DNA from: VXPW01 sp965115815
GTDB taxonomy: Bacteria > Pseudomonadota > Alphaproteobacteria > TMED109
Direction: 5' to 3'
DNA: 64,000 nt
NCBI GenBank assembly: GCA_965115815.1
Contig: OZ220465.1
Coordinates: forward strand, 1,612,001 to 1,676,000
Below the pieces are notes generated by a model. The model saw only the letters and a list, made by a program, of their open reading frames with translations, did not search any database and was not told the DNA's origin. Both the position numbers and the translations under genes were made by a program. Below, piece by piece: positions 1 through 8,613 of the stretch; the stretch's first letter is position 1, and each line of letters starts with the position of its first letter.

Positions 1-421
1 TCGAAGAGCCGAAGAAGAGCGCGAACAGCAGCGTCGCAATCCGAATCCACAGGAGCGCGAACAACAGCAGCACCATCCCCATGTAGGCAAGCTGCAGGGG
101 CGCATGCCGAACCGCGCCCAGCACGTCCGGCAGGTCGAACTCGGCCCCCTCCTGGTACCGACGGCTCATCTCGTACAGGCCGACCGCGATGAGGGGGCCG
201 CCGAACATGAAGCCGGCCGCCAGCGGCAGGAACAGATAGATCGCGTTGGCGAAATAGAGGCAGGCCAGCACGGCCCAGCTCAGGAGCGCGACGAACAGGC
301 CGTAGCCCAAGCTGATCGCCGGGCGCCGCCACAGGTCGCTCCATCCTGCGGACATCCAGTGCCAGACATGGTCCGACCGGATGGGCCGAACCCGGATATC
401 GGCCAGAGACACCGCATTCAT
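1..421 (-). CDS. DUF2189-type integral membrane protein (partial, runs off window start)
   Basis: The minus strand reads open from an ATG at 421 to the window edge, giving 140 residues without a stop. The N-terminus (MNAVSLADIRVRPIRSDHVW) is followed by hydrophobic stretches (FVALLSWAVLACLYFANAIY, LAGFMFGGPLIAVGLYEMSR-like) and a short acidic-aromatic segment before another membrane span. This matches the DUF2189 family of small alphaproteobacterial membrane proteins, whose role is unknown. The C-terminus lies outside the window. The translation is my own reading of the reverse complement; family assignment is by remembered pattern, not a search. Confidence 0.75.
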   Translation of the reverse strand, partial: MNAVSLADIRVRPIRSDHVWHWMSAGWSDLWRRPAISLGYGLFVALLSWAVLACLYFANAIYLFLPLAAGFMFGGPLIAVGLYEMSRRYQEGAEFDLPDVLGAVRHAPLQLAYMGMVLLLFALLWIRIATLLFALFFGSS

Positions 422-735
422 GGTCGTGCTCCTGTGCTTCCATCCAGGACCGTCGCGGGTCCATGGGCCGCCCGCAGCCGGAAAACTCGCGTTCGGCGCG
501 GGGTTTTCGCACCCTGACCCTTCACACTATGGCGCAGGCGGCCCCCTCGGTCCACCGGGGCATCATGGACGGTGGTGCCGGAACCGGCCACCTTGACCGG
601 GCGGACGGACGATGCGAATCCGAACCGTGCCGGCGACGTGTTCGACGGTTTTCCGCCGGACGACATCGCCCGGGAGTTCAGGACCGGATCGAACGCCGGA
701 TGAGTTCCCTCCCTGATGTGAGCAGGAGGGTGTAC
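422..735. other. Unassigned stretch upstream of the DUF2189 gene
   Basis: About 310 bases lie between the DUF2189 start and the MITE. Open frames exist on both strands, but none has a recognisable protein pattern or a convincing ribosome binding site. The part next to 421 presumably carries the DUF2189 promoter. I see no RNA gene or mobile-element end in it. Confidence 0.4.
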
Positions 736-928
736 CCACGACGATCCCACGCTGCTAATCCAGCGGCGACCGGCGAGATTTTTCGGTCTGCGTCGCGCTG
801 CAATCGTGCTGCCAAGGCTCAATTAGACCTTCTCGGCGCGAAAATTGCGATCAAGGGGCGATCTGTGATGACGCAAGCCCCAACGCACTCGGATTTCGCG
901 TCTCGGAATCAGCGTGGGATCATCGTGG
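736..928. mobile_element. MITE family 1, copy a (193 bp, about 19-bp terminal inverted repeats)
   Basis: The left end (ccacgacgatcccacgctg) and the inverted right end (ccacgatgatcccacgctg) differ at one base. The same element, about 90% identical by eye, is present at 42290-42484. There is no coding capacity. It lies just upstream of a toxin gene that has lost its first half, so insertion or a linked deletion probably broke that gene. No transposase with these ends is seen in the window, so the parent element is unknown. Confidence 0.8.
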
Positions 929-984
929 CTTGGGAAGGGCACCGAAACTCTTATAACACCGTGTTTTTTGGAATCCCTTGTTAG

Positions 985-1215
985 ACATGGGCCAAGGGGT
1001 TTGGCCCCGGTCTGCTGGAACTCGTCTCGCGCCACGACGGCGATACGCTCAGGGCTGTCCACACGGTCCGGTTCGAGACCGCCGTCTATGTACTGCACGC
1101 CTTTCAGAAGAAGGCTCGGCGGGGCATCGCCACACCGAAGCGGGAACTCGACTTGGTGCGCCAGCGCCTTCGGGCTGCCGAGCGGCACTACCGTGACACC
1201 CATCGTGGAGGCTGA
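985..1215 (+). pseudogene. RelE/ParE-superfamily Gp49-like toxin (5'-truncated)
   Basis: The frame reads a C-terminal toxin half containing GPGLLELVSRHDGD, AVHTVRFETAVYVLHAFQKK and RGIATPKRELDLVRQRL. This is the signature of phage-derived Gp49-like (HigB-type) ribosome-dependent mRNase toxins. A TAG closes the frame at 982-984, so about the first 40 residues are missing, and a MITE sits 57 bases upstream. It ends 4 bases before its antitoxin, in the usual toxin-first order. The toxin is presumably dead while the antitoxin survives. Confidence 0.75.
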
Positions 1216-1219
1216 CGAC

Positions 1220-1534
1220 ATGGAATCCAGCGATATCCCCGTCGAGCGCGGGAGCGGCAACGTCTTCGCCGACCGCGGCCTTTCCGATGCCGACGCGCAC
1301 CTGGTCAAGGCCGAACTCGTCAGCCAGCGCGGCATCACCCAGACCGAGGCCGCCCGGCTGCTCGGTCTCTCCCAGCCCGACGTCTCCCGGCTGCTGCGCG
1401 GCGACTTCCGCGAATACTCGCTGGAGCGCCTGTTCCGCCTGCTGACCACGCTCGGCCGGGACATCGAGATTGTCATCCGGCAGCCGCGTTCGGCCTCCGG
1501 GGGTAAACTCCGCATCGTCGCCGACGCCGTCTGA
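1220..1534 (+). CDS. XRE-family antitoxin of a Gp49/HigB-type pair
   Basis: 104 residues from an ATG directly after the broken toxin. The centre carries a helix-turn-helix (residues about 45-65: ITQTEAARLLGLSQPDVSRL) followed by a segment typical of HigA-like antitoxins (SLERLFRLLTTLGRDIEIVI). It should bind and neutralise the toxin and repress the shared promoter, but the toxin and original promoter region upstream have been removed. The ORF is intact, so it is either an orphan antitoxin or not yet decayed. Confidence 0.8.
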   Translation: MESSDIPVERGSGNVFADRGLSDADAHLVKAELVSQRGITQTEAARLLGLSQPDVSRLLRGDFREYSLERLFRLLTTLGRDIEIVIRQPRSASGGKLRIVADAV

Positions 1535-1814
1535 CCGTACCGTCTCCGGCGCGGCATCCGGCCGGCCGCCCTGCTGCGCAGCCGTCCGGGCTTGTCCGCG
1601 ATACGTCAGCCATCGCCAGGCACCCCATGCGGGAAGGCTCGGTGCCGCCGCGCGGAGAACGATGGCCACGGGGCCGAACAGCTCGGCGAAGACCGGCGCC
1701 CATCAAGGCCAGCGCGCCGAGCGCGGGCTCACGCCACCGGATTGGCGTTTGCGTTACTTGTTGCCTTTTCGGCTTTTATGGGCCATTGTTCATCCAGACG
1801 AAGGAGGCGCCGAA
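1535..1814. other. Intergenic region with likely promoter for the HTH/PIN pair
   Basis: No ORF here looks real. The last 70 bases are clearly less GC-rich (tttgcgttacttgttgcc, then ttcggcttttatgggcc) than their surroundings, and a purine-rich aaggagg lies 9-10 bases before the ATG at 1815. I take this as the promoter and ribosome binding site of the following operon. No clean -35/-10 pair can be fixed by eye. Confidence 0.4.
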
Positions 1815-2258
1815 ATGGAACCGAAGACAGCGACGGCGTACGGCATTCCGAGCGAACGCGATGCGACGCTCGCCGGGCGGGCGGGCCGGGCGCTGGAGGC
1901 CTTGACCGACGGGACGCAGCCGGTACCGGCGCGCTTCGGAGACCGGACCGTCGATCTCCCGGCGCCGGCGGTGCGGCTGCTCCGGGAGGTTCTCGACCGG
2001 ATGGCCGACGGCAAGGGCGTTGCGCTCACGCCGCTCCACGCCGAGCTGACCACGCGGCAGGCGGCCGAGCTCCTGCAGGTGTCGCGGACGCATCTGGTCC
2101 AGCTTCTCGATGAGGGGCGGATACCCTGCCGCAAGGTCGGCTCCCACCGCCGCGTTCGTACCGAGGACATTCTCGCTTGGCGGCGCGAGACGGAAATCCG
2201 CCGCCGCGAGGCGCTCGACGGGATGACCGCGCGCGACCAGGAACTCGGCCTGCAATAG
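1815..2258 (+). CDS. Excisionase-type HTH antitoxin (partner of PIN toxin)
   Basis: 147 residues. The C-terminal half holds a MerR/excisionase-like winged helix motif (LTTRQAAELLQVSRTHLVQL, then GRIPCRKVGSHRRVRTEDIL), as found in antitoxins of the excisionase family that pair with PIN-domain toxins. The N-terminal half has no recognised fold. A strong aaggagg ribosome binding site precedes the ATG, and the gene ends 3 bases before the toxin ATG. Expected role: operon autorepressor and toxin inhibitor. Confidence 0.8.
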   Translation: MEPKTATAYGIPSERDATLAGRAGRALEALTDGTQPVPARFGDRTVDLPAPAVRLLREVLDRMADGKGVALTPLHAELTTRQAAELLQVSRTHLVQLLDEGRIPCRKVGSHRRVRTEDILAWRRETEIRRREALDGMTARDQELGLQ

Positions 2259-2261
2259 GCG

Positions 2262-2831
2262 ATGACCCGCCCGATGGCGCTGCTCGACGCCAATGTCCTC
2301 TATCCGGCCGGTCTTCGCGACCTGCTGCTGCGTCTTGCCGACCGCTACCTCTATGCGCCGCTCTGGAGCGCCGACATCCACGCGGAATGGATGCGCAGCC
2401 TTCTGGTCGACCGGCCCGATATCGACCCAGCCGTGCTGGAGCGGACCCGCGCGGTCATGGACGGCCATTTCCCCGATGCCGTCGTGACGGGATACGGAGC
2501 CATCGCCGCCGCCCTCGATCTGCCGGACCCCGGCGACCGCCATGTGCTGGCAGCGGCGATCCAGGGACGCGCGGACACGATCGTGACCCGCAATCTTCGG
2601 GACTTTCCGGCCGACCGCCTGGCGCCCCACAAGATTGCGGCGCACCATCCCGACACCTTCATCGCCGGGCTGTTCGAGGCCGACCCCGAAACCGTGCTCG
2701 AAGCAGTGCGCGGTCACCGGGCGGCGCTGCGCCATCCGCCCCGGTCGGTGGGCGATTATCTGGCCGCTCTCGAACGCCTCGGCCTGTCCGGCACGGTATC
2801 CTTGCTGCGCGCGCACGAAACGGTGATCTGA
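2262..2831 (+). CDS. PIN-domain ribonuclease toxin (VapC-like)
   Basis: 189 residues. Acidic PIN residues are in place: D9 in ALLDANVL, E42 in SADIHAEWMR, D92 in DPGDRHVLAAAI and D105 in ADTIVTRNLRDFP, the last region being a hallmark of PIN toxins in this subfamily. The protein is longer than a classical VapC (about 130 residues) because of a C-terminal helical extension. It is translationally coupled to the upstream antitoxin with a 3-base gap. Both genes look intact, so this is probably a working addiction module. Confidence 0.85.
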   Translation: MTRPMALLDANVLYPAGLRDLLLRLADRYLYAPLWSADIHAEWMRSLLVDRPDIDPAVLERTRAVMDGHFPDAVVTGYGAIAAALDLPDPGDRHVLAAAIQGRADTIVTRNLRDFPADRLAPHKIAAHHPDTFIAGLFEADPETVLEAVRGHRAALRHPPRSVGDYLAALERLGLSGTVSLLRAHETVI

Positions 2832-2960
2832 GCGGCTCGACCATCCGTCTCGTCCCATCGGACGGCCCGATCCACGATCCGGGCGTCCGTCAGGTCGCCC
2901 GCGTCACCCGCTACCGGGAGCCGTTGAAGAAAGGCCCCGGCGACGTCGGGAAGTGAAGAG

Positions 2961-3090
2961 AAGGACTACACGGAAACCGATTACATCATCACCTCCCTCG
3001 ATGCAGAGACGACGTCGCCGGAGGATCTGCTCCGGCTGAATCGGGGCCACTGGGCGGTGAGAGAACGAGCCTTCCGACTGCACCATTTGA
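2961..3090 (+). pseudogene. ISAs1-family transposase C-terminal remnant
   Basis: A short open stretch reads KDYTETDYIITSL, then LLRLNRGHWAVRER, the pattern found near the end of ISAs1 (H-repeat) transposases (T-E-T-x-Y-x-I-x-S-L ... R-x-H-W). Frame is lost on both sides. It may be left over from an element like the DUF4338-ISAs1 fusion at 56.5-58.6 kb. Confidence 0.5.
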
Positions 3091-3112
3091 GCATCCCCGG
3101 CCTTTTGGGCCG

Positions 3113-3484
3113 GTGTTCATGCGCCGTTTCCGGCATCCGTTCGACGGCCGGGAGGTCAAGGTGATCGCGCGACGGCGGGGCGGCGGCAGTTATCACCGGC
3201 TGAATCTGCACGTGGAACTGCCGGACGGCACCCGCATGTGGCTTCCCGCGAGTTGGACGAGCCTTGAGGAGCGGGGTTCGGCGGGGCCGGAGCTGGTCGG
3301 CGAGTTGTCGGACTTTATCCGGCTGCGTACTCTGCTCCATGAGTTGGAGCGGCGTCTGGAGGCGGCGGATGGACCGGGATCGGGACCGGTCGCTGCTGGC
3401 GCTTCTGGAGTGGGAGGAACGTGTGGAGAGATGGCTCCAGGTTCCGCCACCGGATCGGGAGGCGCTGGTGCGGGCTGCCTATGA
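3113..3484 (+). CDS. Small IS-associated protein resembling Y4bD/DUF5372 types (3' end altered)
   Basis: GTG start at 3113 or ATG at 3119. Residues 1-80 (MRRFRHPFDGREVKVIARRR ... LPDGTRMWLPASWTSLEERG) have the His-Pro-Phe, DG-x-x-x-x-LP and SWT spacing of small proteins that accompany transposases in rhizobia and related bacteria. After about residue 80 the frame becomes Gly/Ala-rich low-complexity sequence that is really the reading of the overlapping gene at 3369. No function can be stated. It lies between two broken transposase pieces and is likely part of an old element. Confidence 0.4.
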   Translation: MFMRRFRHPFDGREVKVIARRRGGGSYHRLNLHVELPDGTRMWLPASWTSLEERGSAGPELVGELSDFIRLRTLLHELERRLEAADGPGSGPVAAGASGVGGTCGEMAPGSATGSGGAGAGCL

Positions 3485-3503
3485 CTCACATCGGCAGGCT
3501 TAA
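3369..3503 (+). pseudogene. Small ORF cut by insertion sequence A
   Basis: Reads MDRDRDRSLLALLEWEERVE then RWLQVPPPDREALVRAAYDS before entering the inverted repeat of the element that starts at 3475. The last ten residues are IS sequence, so the native C-terminus is gone. It overlaps the preceding ORF, an arrangement typical of paired small IS-linked genes. Function unknown. Confidence 0.4.
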
Positions 3504-4654
3504 CCGGAGTGCATGGACCCTCTACGGTGCGGCTCCTGTCGGCCATGGAACCCGTGCACCGCATCTTGAGACAGCCGGCGCATCTGCGCCGGCTGCAGGC
3601 GCTTCTGTCCCGGGAGCCGCCGGCCAGTCGTCGGGCCGGGGTCCGTCGGGTGTGTCGGGAGTTTCGCCTGATCGACGCGCGGGGTCGCTGGCGCGCGCGC
3701 AGTTGCCAAGCGGTATTGGAAGATCTGGAGCCCACCCGGCAGGTGCAGTTGCCTCCGCCCCGCCGGGGCCTGGGTGGGGGCGCTCTCCGGCGGCTGGGCG
3801 CTGGAGTTCCGGCTCCGTCGGCGGTGCCTCCGGAAGCGGGTGCGCTGCACGACCTGCGCCTGGTGCCGGTGACCGGGGAGACGAATCGGCGAATCTGGAA
3901 CGAGCTGAGGTTCCGGGAGCATCCGTGCGGGGCGGTGCGGCATGTGGGCGCCCCGCTGCGGTATCGGGTCCGGTCGGAGCACGGCATCTTGGGGGCCCTG
4001 GGCTTTTCGGCGCCGGCCTTGCGCCTGGCTTCCCGGGACCGGTGGATCGGGTGGGACGAGACCCTGCGGTCGCAGCACCGGAACCACGCGGTGATCGGTC
4101 TGGGCCGGTTCCTGATCCGACCGTCGGTGCGCTGCCGGAATCTGGGCTCCCGGGTGCTGGGGAGGGCGCTTGCCCGGCTGTCCGACGAGATCGAGGCCCG
4201 GTACGGGTATCGTCCCCTGTGGGTCGAAACCTTCGTGGATCCGGAAACCCATGCGGGCACCGTGTTTGCCGCCGCCGGCTGGGAGCGGGTGGGAGAGACC
4301 ACCGGGCGGGGGCGGTTCGCCCGCCCCGGGCAGGAGCGGCGGTCGGTCAAGGCGGTGTGGATGCGTCCGCTGCGGAGCGACTGGCGCGCGGTTTTGGGCG
4401 GGGCATCGGCACCGGTGGAGGCACTGGGTCCGGCCGACGGACGGGAGCGGGGGAGCTGGACCGCAAACGAGTTCGGCGGCGCGCCGCTGGGGGACCGTCG
4501 GCTCCGCCGTCGGTGGGTCACGAGTGCGTCCCTGATGGCCGACCCGCCCGGCGCATCGTTCCAGGCCGCGGCCCGGGGTCAGCGGGCCTTGGTCACCGGG
4601 TACTACCGGAGGATCGACCCGCCGGCCGCGTCGGCGGTCACACCGGAGGCCATT
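3475..4654 (+). mobile_element. DUF4338-IS4 element, copy A (5' half only)
   Basis: The left end ctgcctatgactcacat equals the reverse complement of the right ends of the full copies at 47279 and 61498. Sequence then follows those copies closely until about 4654, where similarity stops abruptly inside the transposase domain and unrelated sequence begins. The catalytic core and right end are missing, so this copy cannot move. Confidence 0.85.
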
Positions 4655-4687
4655 GGTTCGGGATCGGACCCCCTAGTCCAGCCATAA
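3545..4687 (+). pseudogene. DUF4338 (DruA-like)-IS4 transposase fusion, truncated
   Basis: From ATG 3545 the frame gives an intact DUF4338 part (about residues 1-300, with SEHGILGALGFSAPALRLAS, RDRWIGWDE, WVETFVDPETHAGTVFAAAG) and only the first part of the Tn5-like transposase (GDRRLRRRWVTSASLMADPP) before the element ends at 4654. The remaining residues to the stop at 4687 are unrelated sequence. The DUF4338 domain alone could in principle still be made. Confidence 0.8.
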
Positions 4688-4963
4688 TTGTCATGACTCG
4701 GTAGGTCTAGCGTTCCCAGTAGCGACACACCCGATTCTCTCAAACGTAAATATATTCATAATGATATGTCTGATCGGTGCTGGAACTTCGGCCTAACCGA
4801 TGGTTCCGGAACGCGGAGGAAAGCGCGGCATCGCAGCATGCGGGAGCGGATCATCGAGGTACTGCCAAGCGCGAAGCCTCGCGACCGAGTCTGGTAGGCT
4901 GGCCATGGATGCAACCCGCTGGACGGTACCTCGCATGGCAGAGCTCTCGGCGGCGTCGCGGCC
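4688..4963. other. Intergenic region before the TRAP genes
   Basis: No believable gene. The first 100 bases after the broken element are AT-richer (aacgtaaatatattcataat) and could carry a promoter for the TRAP operon. A solute-binding-protein gene, commonly found here in TRAP operons, is absent; one lies at 27978-29108 on the other strand. Confidence 0.4.
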
Positions 4964-5485
4964 ATGAACTGGAGCTTGGTGGTCGTTGCCGCGATTGATC
5001 GGCTGAATGAGCAGGTCGGCCGTGCCGTTGCTTGGCTCACGTTGTCCATGGTGCTGGTCACAGTGATCGTCGTGGTGCTCCGCTACGGCTTCAGCGTCGG
5101 CTTCATCTGGATGCAGGAATCGGTGCGATTCATGTACGCGGCCGTCTTCCTGCTGGGCGCCGGCTACACGCTCAAGCATGACGGTCATGTGCGCGTGGAC
5201 ATGCTGTACGATCGCATGCGTCCGTACTGCAAGGCATGGGTCGACCTTGCCGGAACCCTCTTCTTTCTCCTCCCGGTCTGCGCATCGGTCCTGTATTTTT
5301 CTTGGGATTACGTGCTGAACTCTTGGGCGGACCTCGAAGGATCCATCGAGGAGCGCGGTCTGCATGCGGTGTATCTCCTGAAGACCTGCATCTGGCTGTT
5401 TTCGGGACTGTTGATCTTGCAGGGTCTGGCCACCATCGTGCGCAGCGTCCACCGGATCCGGTCTTCCGGAGGCGACCCGCAGTGA
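4964..5485 (+). CDS. dctQ: TRAP transporter small permease (DctQ family)
   Basis: 173 residues with four predicted membrane spans (for example LTLSMVLVTVIVVVLRYGFS, FMYAAVFLLGAGYTLKHDGH). The motif WMQESVRFMYAAVF followed by LKHDGHVRVDMLY is the DctQ signature. DctQ is the small membrane subunit of tripartite ATP-independent periplasmic transporters and pairs with DctM for Na+-driven uptake of carboxylates or similar anions. The stop overlaps the GTG start of the DctM gene in a GTGA tetranucleotide, so the two are translationally coupled. Substrate cannot be read from sequence. Confidence 0.9.
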   Translation: MNWSLVVVAAIDRLNEQVGRAVAWLTLSMVLVTVIVVVLRYGFSVGFIWMQESVRFMYAAVFLLGAGYTLKHDGHVRVDMLYDRMRPYCKAWVDLAGTLFFLLPVCASVLYFSWDYVLNSWADLEGSIEERGLHAVYLLKTCIWLFSGLLILQGLATIVRSVHRIRSSGGDPQ

Positions 5486-6873
5486 CTCCCGAACTCTTCG
5501 TCGGGGGGATGCTGCTGACGCTTCTCGCGGCCCTGCTTGCCGGCTTCCCGGTTGCGTTCACGCTGTCCGGTGTGGCCCTGCTGGCCGGCGGCGTCGGGGC
5601 GCTGGCCGGACAGTTCGACTTCAGTTTCGTGGCCGCGTTCCCGAACCGCATCTACGGAATCATGACGAACGACCTGCTGATCGCGGTGCCGCTGTTCGTG
5701 TTCATGGGCGTGATGCTGGAGCGTTCGCGCATCGCCGAAGAGCTTCTCACCACGATGAGCCTGCTGCTGGGGACCATGCGGGCGGGTCTGGGAATCGCCG
5801 TGACCTGCGTCGGGGCATTGCTGGCGGCGTCGACCGGAATCGTGGGGGCGACCGTGGTCACCATGGGCCTGCTGTCGCTGCCCACCATGCTCAAGCGCGG
5901 ATACGAGCCGTCGGTCGCGTGCGGGTCAATCTGTGCCGCCGGCACGCTGGGACAGATCATTCCGCCGTCCATTGTGCTCATCCTGCTAGGCGACCAGATC
6001 TCGGCCGCCTACCAGCAGGCGCAGTTGGCGCAAGGCAATTTCTCGCCCGAGGCCGTGACGGTGACGGATCTGTTCGTGGGTGCCCTGCTGCCGGGTCTGA
6101 CCCTCGTCGCGCTCTACATCCTGTGGCAGTACCTCTACGCCGTCGTGCGGCCGAATTCGATGCCCTCGTCTCCGGAGCACGAGCGGGCAGCCGTGTCGGC
6201 TGCCGAACTCCGGCACCGGGTGATGCGGGCGCTCGTGCCGCCGCTCCTGCTGATCGTCGCGGTTCTCGGTTCGATCCTGGCCGGGCTGGCGACCCCGTCG
6301 GAATCCGCCGGCGTCGGGGCGGTGGGCGCCCTGCTGCTGGCGGTGCACCGCCGGCAGTTCAGCCTGCCGATCCTGCAGGACGTCATGCGCTCGACCGTGC
6401 GCATGACCGCGATGGTGTTCACGATCCTGGTCGGAGCGGCTCTGTTCTCGCTGGTCTTCCGCGGGTTCGGCGGCGACGAGATGGTGGCCGAGTTCCTGGG
6501 CGGCCTGCACGGCGGCGTGGTGACGGTCCTGATCCTCACCATGGTGCTCATGTTCCTGCTCGGCTTCTTTCTCGACTTCATCGAGATCACCTATGTCGTG
6601 ATTCCCATCATCGGTCCGCCGATTCTGATGCTGGGCGTGGATCCGGTGTGGTTCGCCATCCTGATTGCGGTCAATCTGCAGACGTCGTTCCTGACCCCGC
6701 CGTTCGGCTTTTCGCTTTTCTACCTGCGGGGCGTGGCGCCGAAATCGGTGCCGACCGCGGCGATCTACCGAGGAGCAGTGCCGTTCGTCGGGATCCAGCT
6801 AGCGATGCTCGGCATCCTGGCGCTGGTACCCGAACTCGCCACGTGGCTACCGGAGGTCGTCTACCCGCAGTAG
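5482..6873 (+). CDS. dctM: TRAP transporter large permease (DctM family)
   Basis: GTG start at 5482 overlaps the dctQ stop by four bases; 463 residues. Multiple transmembrane helices and DctM motifs are visible: IAVPLFVFMGVMLERS, GALLAASTGIVGATVVTMGL, CAAGTLGQIIPPSIVLILLG and NLQTSFLTPPFGFSLFYLRG. Together with DctQ it forms the membrane translocator of a TRAP system. The required solute-binding protein is probably the one encoded at 27978-29108, now about 21 kb away across mobile DNA. No frameshift, so likely functional. Confidence 0.92.
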   Translation: MTPELFVGGMLLTLLAALLAGFPVAFTLSGVALLAGGVGALAGQFDFSFVAAFPNRIYGIMTNDLLIAVPLFVFMGVMLERSRIAEELLTTMSLLLGTMRAGLGIAVTCVGALLAASTGIVGATVVTMGLLSLPTMLKRGYEPSVACGSICAAGTLGQIIPPSIVLILLGDQISAAYQQAQLAQGNFSPEAVTVTDLFVGALLPGLTLVALYILWQYLYAVVRPNSMPSSPEHERAAVSAAELRHRVMRALVPPLLLIVAVLGSILAGLATPSESAGVGAVGALLLAVHRRQFSLPILQDVMRSTVRMTAMVFTILVGAALFSLVFRGFGGDEMVAEFLGGLHGGVVTVLILTMVLMFLLGFFLDFIEITYVVIPIIGPPILMLGVDPVWFAILIAVNLQTSFLTPPFGFSLFYLRGVAPKSVPTAAIYRGAVPFVGIQLAMLGILALVPELATWLPEVVYPQ

Positions 6874-6930
6874 ACAGGACCGCGGACTCCGGTCCGTACA
6901 ACCGGCATCGATCCGGTATATGAAGTAGCC

Positions 6931-7171
6931 ATGTATATCGAATCCGTCCCCAACCGCTCTTCACCGCCCGCCCTCCTGCTCCGCGAATCCTGGCGCGAAG
7001 CCGGAACGCCCAAGAAGCGCACCCTCGTCCACCCCTCCAAGGGGTTGCCCGCTCTCATCGAAGGATGGCGCATCCTTTTCAAGGGAGGAACCGCCGTGCG
7101 GTCCCTCGACGATGCCTTCGACTTTGTCGGCTCCCTTGCCCCACGGTCCTGGGGCTGCCGTGCTGGGAACC
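6931..7171 (+). pseudogene. IS1634-family transposase N-terminal fragment
   Basis: ATG 6931 reads MYIESVPNRSSPPALLLRES then WREAGTPKKRTLVHPSKGLP, matching the N-terminus of IS1634-family transposases (R-E-x-x-R-E-x-G-K-x-x-x-R-T-L). A frameshift near 7135 moves the continuation (LPHGPGAAVLGTL) to another frame, and homology ends at 7171 where a MITE family 2 tip begins. A C-terminal piece of an IS1634 gene lies on the opposite strand at 14774-15396. Confidence 0.7.
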
Positions 7172-7430
7172 CTGAGAGCCTGTACGGAAACTAGTGTCTG
7201 CACGGAAAATCATAACACATTGTATGTGCAACCATATTCGGAATCTGGAGAACCGAAGATTCCTTCTTTGAGGGCATATGACGGCATATTCCGCTGAAAT
7301 CAGGCTGGATTCGATGAATCTTCGCCCTGTCAATATTGAGTTTTCATTCATGTAATCCGACTCTTAGGGATTTTCCGGGCAGGCACAAACTATGGAGCGG
7401 CCCCGATTCTGGCCGCTTGTGCGAAGTATT
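7172..7430. mobile_element. MITE family 2 tip, split by MITE 3a
   Basis: The bases gagagcctgtacggaaacta (7172 onward) and, after the MITE 3a insertion, aaactatggagcggccccga (7387 onward) to about 7430 together rebuild one end of the MITE seen complete at 14586-14773. The direct repeat aaacta (7188-7193 and 7387-7392) marks the insertion. The far end is missing, replaced by the IS3 element. Confidence 0.7.
7194..7386. mobile_element. MITE family 3, copy a (193 bp)
   Basis: The left end gtgtctgcacggaaaatc and inverted right end gtgcctgcccggaaaatc form terminal inverted repeats. The interior is AT-rich compared with the genome. An almost identical 193-bp copy lies at 24935-25127, and two half copies flank a nest of other elements at 24687 and 26909. 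It carries no gene. The 6-bp duplication aaacta on both sides is a probable target site duplication. Confidence 0.85.
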
Positions 7431-7444
7431 GGCCTGTACGAATA

Positions 7445-8340
7445 TTAGTGCATGGGCGGCTTCTCCGCAAGGCTGGCCGGCCGGCGGAGCGTAGCGGAGC
7501 CGGCCGGCCAGCCTTGCGTGATCGTTTCCGGGGCTGGGGGTCGGTATCCCAGACTGCTGTGCGGACGCACGGCGTTGTAGTGGCGACGCCAGGATTCGAT
7601 GAGAATCCGGGCCTCCTTCAGGGTGTGGAAGATCTCTCCATTCAGGAGCTCGTCCCGCAGCCGTGCGTGGAAGCTTTCGATGAATCCGTTCTCCCAGGGG
7701 GATCCCGGCCGGATGAAGGCCGTGCGGGCGCCGACCGCAGCGATCCATCGCTGCACGACCTTGGCGACGAACTCCGGGGCCGTGGTCGGAGCGGATGTGG
7801 CCCGGCACGCCCCGCAGGAGGAACCGATCGCTCAGCACGTCGACGACATCGCTCGAAGAGAGCTTGCGCCGGACCCGGATAGCCAGACTCTCGCGGCTGA
7901 ACTCGTCCAGCACGTTGAGCATGCGGAAGGCCCGACCGTCCTCGGTTCGGTGATGCACGAAGTCGTACGACCAGACGGGGTTCACCCGCTCGGCGTGGAG
8001 CCGGACACCGGAGCCGTCACGGAGCCACCGGCGGCTCCGTTTCCGGGGTTGGGCAGGCACCTTCAGCCCCTCGCGCCGCCACAGGCGCTCGATCCTCTGG
8101 TCGTTGACCCGCCCGCCGGCGTCGCGCAGCAGGGCCGCGATGCGGCGGTAGCCGTAGCGGACCTGCCGGCGCTCCAGCTCGATCCTGTCCGCAACCCGGC
8201 GCTTCTCGTCGGCACGGGGGTGCGGAACCCGGCGCTGGGTCGAGCGATGCTGCCCCAGCACCCGGCAGGCCCGCCGTTCCGAGATCTCAAGCCGACCACG
8301 GACAGGATCGATACATTGGCGACGACGCGAGGGGCTCAGA
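7445..8340 (-). pseudogene. IS3-family transposase OrfB (DDE integrase domain), frameshifted
   Basis: Reading through two frames gives a retroviral-integrase-like DDE domain: the first Asp region WSYDFVHHRTEDGRAFRML, second Asp in IRSDHGPEFV, and Glu in SPWENGFIESFHARLRDEL. The frame breaks near 7760, where ggcccc appears to hold one C too many (the C-terminal 103 residues continue in another frame). HTH_21-like sequence (RRQVRYGYRRIAALLRDAG) precedes the catalytic core. Confidence 0.8.
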
Positions 8341-8613
8341 AGTTGCCCCGGCCGCCTCCTCGAGAATCTGCTTGTCCAACGCCAGGTCGGAAACGGCCCG
8401 GCGCCGGCGCTCGTTCTCTTTCTCTAGGTCCTTCAGGTGGCGCAGCTGGTCACCGTTCATCCCGGCATACTCCTTGCGCCACCGGTAGAAGGTGACCTCG
8501 TTGATCCCAACCCGACGGATCGCCTCCGCCATCGACAGGTCCTGACCGTGCAGCACCTCCACCTGCCGTAGCAGGCGGACGATCTGATCCGGCTTGGAAC
8601 GCGTTCTGGCCAT
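8287..8613 (-). CDS. IS3-family transposase OrfA
   Basis: 108 residues. The N-terminal helix-turn-helix (SKPDQIVRLLRQVEVLHGQD, then SMAEAIRRVGINEVTFYRWR) and leucine-zipper-like tail (DLEKENERRRRAVSDLALDK) are characteristic of IS3 OrfA proteins, which bind the IS ends and are joined to OrfB by ribosomal frameshifting. The last about 20 residues run into the OrfB region in the wrong frame. Present but probably useless because OrfB is broken. Confidence 0.85.
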   Translation of the reverse strand: MARTRSKPDQIVRLLRQVEVLHGQDLSMAEAIRRVGINEVTFYRWRKEYAGMNGDQLRHLKDLEKENERRRRAVSDLALDKQILEEAAGATSEPLASSPMYRSCPWSA

